This document shows, piece by piece, positions 63,116 through 64,000 of a DNA stretch of 64,000 nucleotides; within the stretch, counting starts at the first letter, position 1; the number at the start of each line of letters is the position of its first letter. The DNA lies in assembly GCF_000430505.1 (NCBI RefSeq), contig NZ_KE387152.1, positions 261,413 to 325,412 on the forward strand. Direction: 5' to 3'. A program made the translations under genes and the position numbers. The stretch is from Eisenibacter elegans DSM 3317 (GTDB lineage Bacteria; Bacteroidota; Bacteroidia; Cytophagales; Microscillaceae). The notes under the pieces are model-generated. The model was not told the origin of the DNA. It saw only the letters and a list, made by a program, of their open reading frames with translations, and ran no database searches.

Positions 63116-63146
63116 AAAAGCCGGTACTCAATAAGTACCGGCTTTT
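63116..63146. terminator. bidirectional intrinsic terminator
   Basis: Arms AAAAGCCGGTACT (63116-63128) and AGTACCGGCTTTT (63134-63146) pair perfectly around CAATA. An A run on the left and T run on the right let it serve either strand. Confidence 0.85.
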
Positions 63147-63533
63147 CACATACTAAACCTTTTTCAAAACTAAACCTCAAATGAAAACCTTATGCTTTTG
63201 TCGTAAAGCAAAAGACCTTGGTGTTGTAACACAAAACTCTTTTACTTACATGACAAAGTTAGGGACTAGATGCTTGCATTACTATCGGGCAAAGTATGTA
63301 ATTTGATTCTCTAAACCACGGATTTGTGATAGGGTAAAACCCTGACATGTGGTGTATAGCGTTTGCCGAGCATCACTGGCGTGCGCGCTCGTGCTAGCAT
63401 ATCTTTTTTCCAAAGACGGCAGTAAATCGTGTATTATCGAACTTCAAGCCAAGTTGGTCTTGGGGCTAGGCTGCCAAGCCTGTCAAGGGTTTTGCTTGAC
63501 TGCTTGGTGCCTAATCGCATACCTTGGACTATA
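63147..63533. other. intergenic region downstream of the flavin monooxygenase gene
   Basis: A 387-bp stretch with no supported gene. Two overlapping frames of 89 and 111 codons have no recognisable motif. Near 63448-63505 are short palindromes around AAGCCAAG and GCTTGACTGCTTGG, with no clear function. Confidence 0.4.
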
Positions 63534-64000
63534 TCAGGCTGGCACGCTGACCTTGTTGGTTCGAGGAGCTTTGCCAGTACGGTGTTTACGCATCTCCGCC
63601 TTGATGAGATTGATGTAAGGCTGAAAATCAACCTGTATAGTATGTCGGGCAGCCTGCTTGTATTGTTTGTTTACTTTTTGTGCAGCCGCATCAATATCTT
63701 TGCGCATTTGGGCTTCGGAGGGCAAGGCCACCTCGCCGGTCATCACTCGGGCAATCCATTCTGATTGTATTTCGGCCAGTGGCATAATGGCTCCCAAGGG
63801 CTGCAACAAACCAATAAAGTAGAGGTTGGGATAGTCAGGATGTACCACACGTTTGTAGAGCTGAATGTTGTTGCTTATTTCGACTTGACGGAAGAAATCC
63901 TCCTTGAAAAACGGGAAAGCGATTTTGTATCCTGTAGCATAAATCAGCACATCGGCCTTGAGGGTAGTGCCATCTTCGAGCAAAATATGGTCGCCACGTA
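63534..64000 (-). CDS. flavin-containing monooxygenase-like protein, C-terminal fragment
   Basis: About 155 codons are visible; the gene runs off the right edge. The visible start codon seen by a simple scan (TTG at 63983) is internal, since the frame reads on through RGDHILLEDG. The sequence ADVLIYATGYKIAFPFF carries the Ala-Thr-Gly-Tyr motif typical of flavin-containing monooxygenases, and YPNLYFIGLLQPLGAIMPLA, ..IQSEWIARVMTGE, match the C-terminal region of the same family. These enzymes oxidise N- or S-containing or carbonyl substrates with NADPH and O2. The FAD- and NADPH-binding motifs lie outside the window. Confidence 0.8.
   Translation of the reverse strand, partial: RGDHILLEDGTTLKADVLIYATGYKIAFPFFKEDFFRQVEISNNIQLYKRVVHPDYPNLYFIGLLQPLGAIMPLAEIQSEWIARVMTGEVALPSEAQMRKDIDAAAQKVNKQYKQAARHTIQVDFQPYINLIKAEMRKHRTGKAPRTNKVSVPA

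Noticed and set aside
63349-63764. Two overlapping plus-strand frames near the right edge
   Set aside because: Much of their length lies antisense to the clear flavin monooxygenase frame, and neither has a motif.

Overview
The window is chromosomal DNA from a gliding or surface-associated member of the Bacteroidota, most likely the Cytophagia. The evidence is: two large secreted proteins with type IX secretion sorting tails (a CHU_C/type B tail at 28202 and a Por-type A tail at 61479); promoters of the Bacteroidota form TTG-N20-TAnnTTTG upstream of rplM and tsf; starts without clear Shine-Dalgarno sequences; and Bacteroidota-type families (a DUF6150-like protein, a WG-repeat protein, a PD40/OmpA protein, a secreted TonB-C protein). 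The genus cannot be fixed from sequence alone. I found no tRNA, rRNA, CRISPR array, phage or full-length insertion sequence.

Layout. 1-3.2 kb: edge of a Crp-like regulator, DUF2141 protein, a possible PD-(D/E)XK nuclease-like protein, and nuoN away from other nuo genes. 3.2-7.3 kb: aldehyde dehydrogenase with its DUF779 partner, a divergent AraC regulator, and a 2-hydroxyacid dehydrogenase. 7.4-13.6 kb: mgtE, a TPR membrane protein, a PlsC-like acyltransferase, glpD. 14.2-24.6 kb: a MoxR/BchI-like AAA+ ATPase and, 6 kb away, its probable VWA partner, enclosing pfkA, a membrane protein with three winged-helix-like repeats, tyrS, a DoxX-like protein and a DECR-type reductase; then a BaiN-like flavoprotein. 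24.9-31.3 kb: type IX cargo, FrnE/DsbA-like protein, OmpA/PD40 protein. 31.5-40.8 kb: lon, a membrane-anchored unknown, thiL, a SpoIIE-type phosphatase, purL. 41.0-42.9 kb: a NACHT-like NTPase split by one frameshift from its leucine-rich repeats, resembling a bacterial NLR. 43.3-51.1 kb: small secreted protein, WG-repeat protein, aminotransferase, SDR, PAS histidine kinase, secreted TonB-C protein, mtnC. 51.2-53.9 kb: rplM-rpsI-rpsB-tsf. 54.1-64 kb: FtsX-like permease, a 1503-residue type IX cargo with DUF4114 modules, MerR, a small conserved protein, a YhhN lysoplasmalogenase, and the C-terminus of a flavin monooxygenase.

The strongest signal that genes do not explain is a set of short interspersed repeats in the intergenic spaces. 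Family A (six copies, about 100-135 bp) has inverted ends of the form CACGCCACTGG. One copy has a perfect 9-bp target duplication. Paired substitutions in its ends and in an internal hairpin suggest that folding is conserved. All copies lie just 3' of genes. One copy is inserted inside a family B element. Families B and C, and two arrays of 7-bp tandem units, complete the set.

Most of the window is housekeeping or envelope function. The items most worth following up are the family A element, the NLR-like gene, the separated AAA+/VWA pair, the three-winged-helix membrane protein and the modular type IX cargo.
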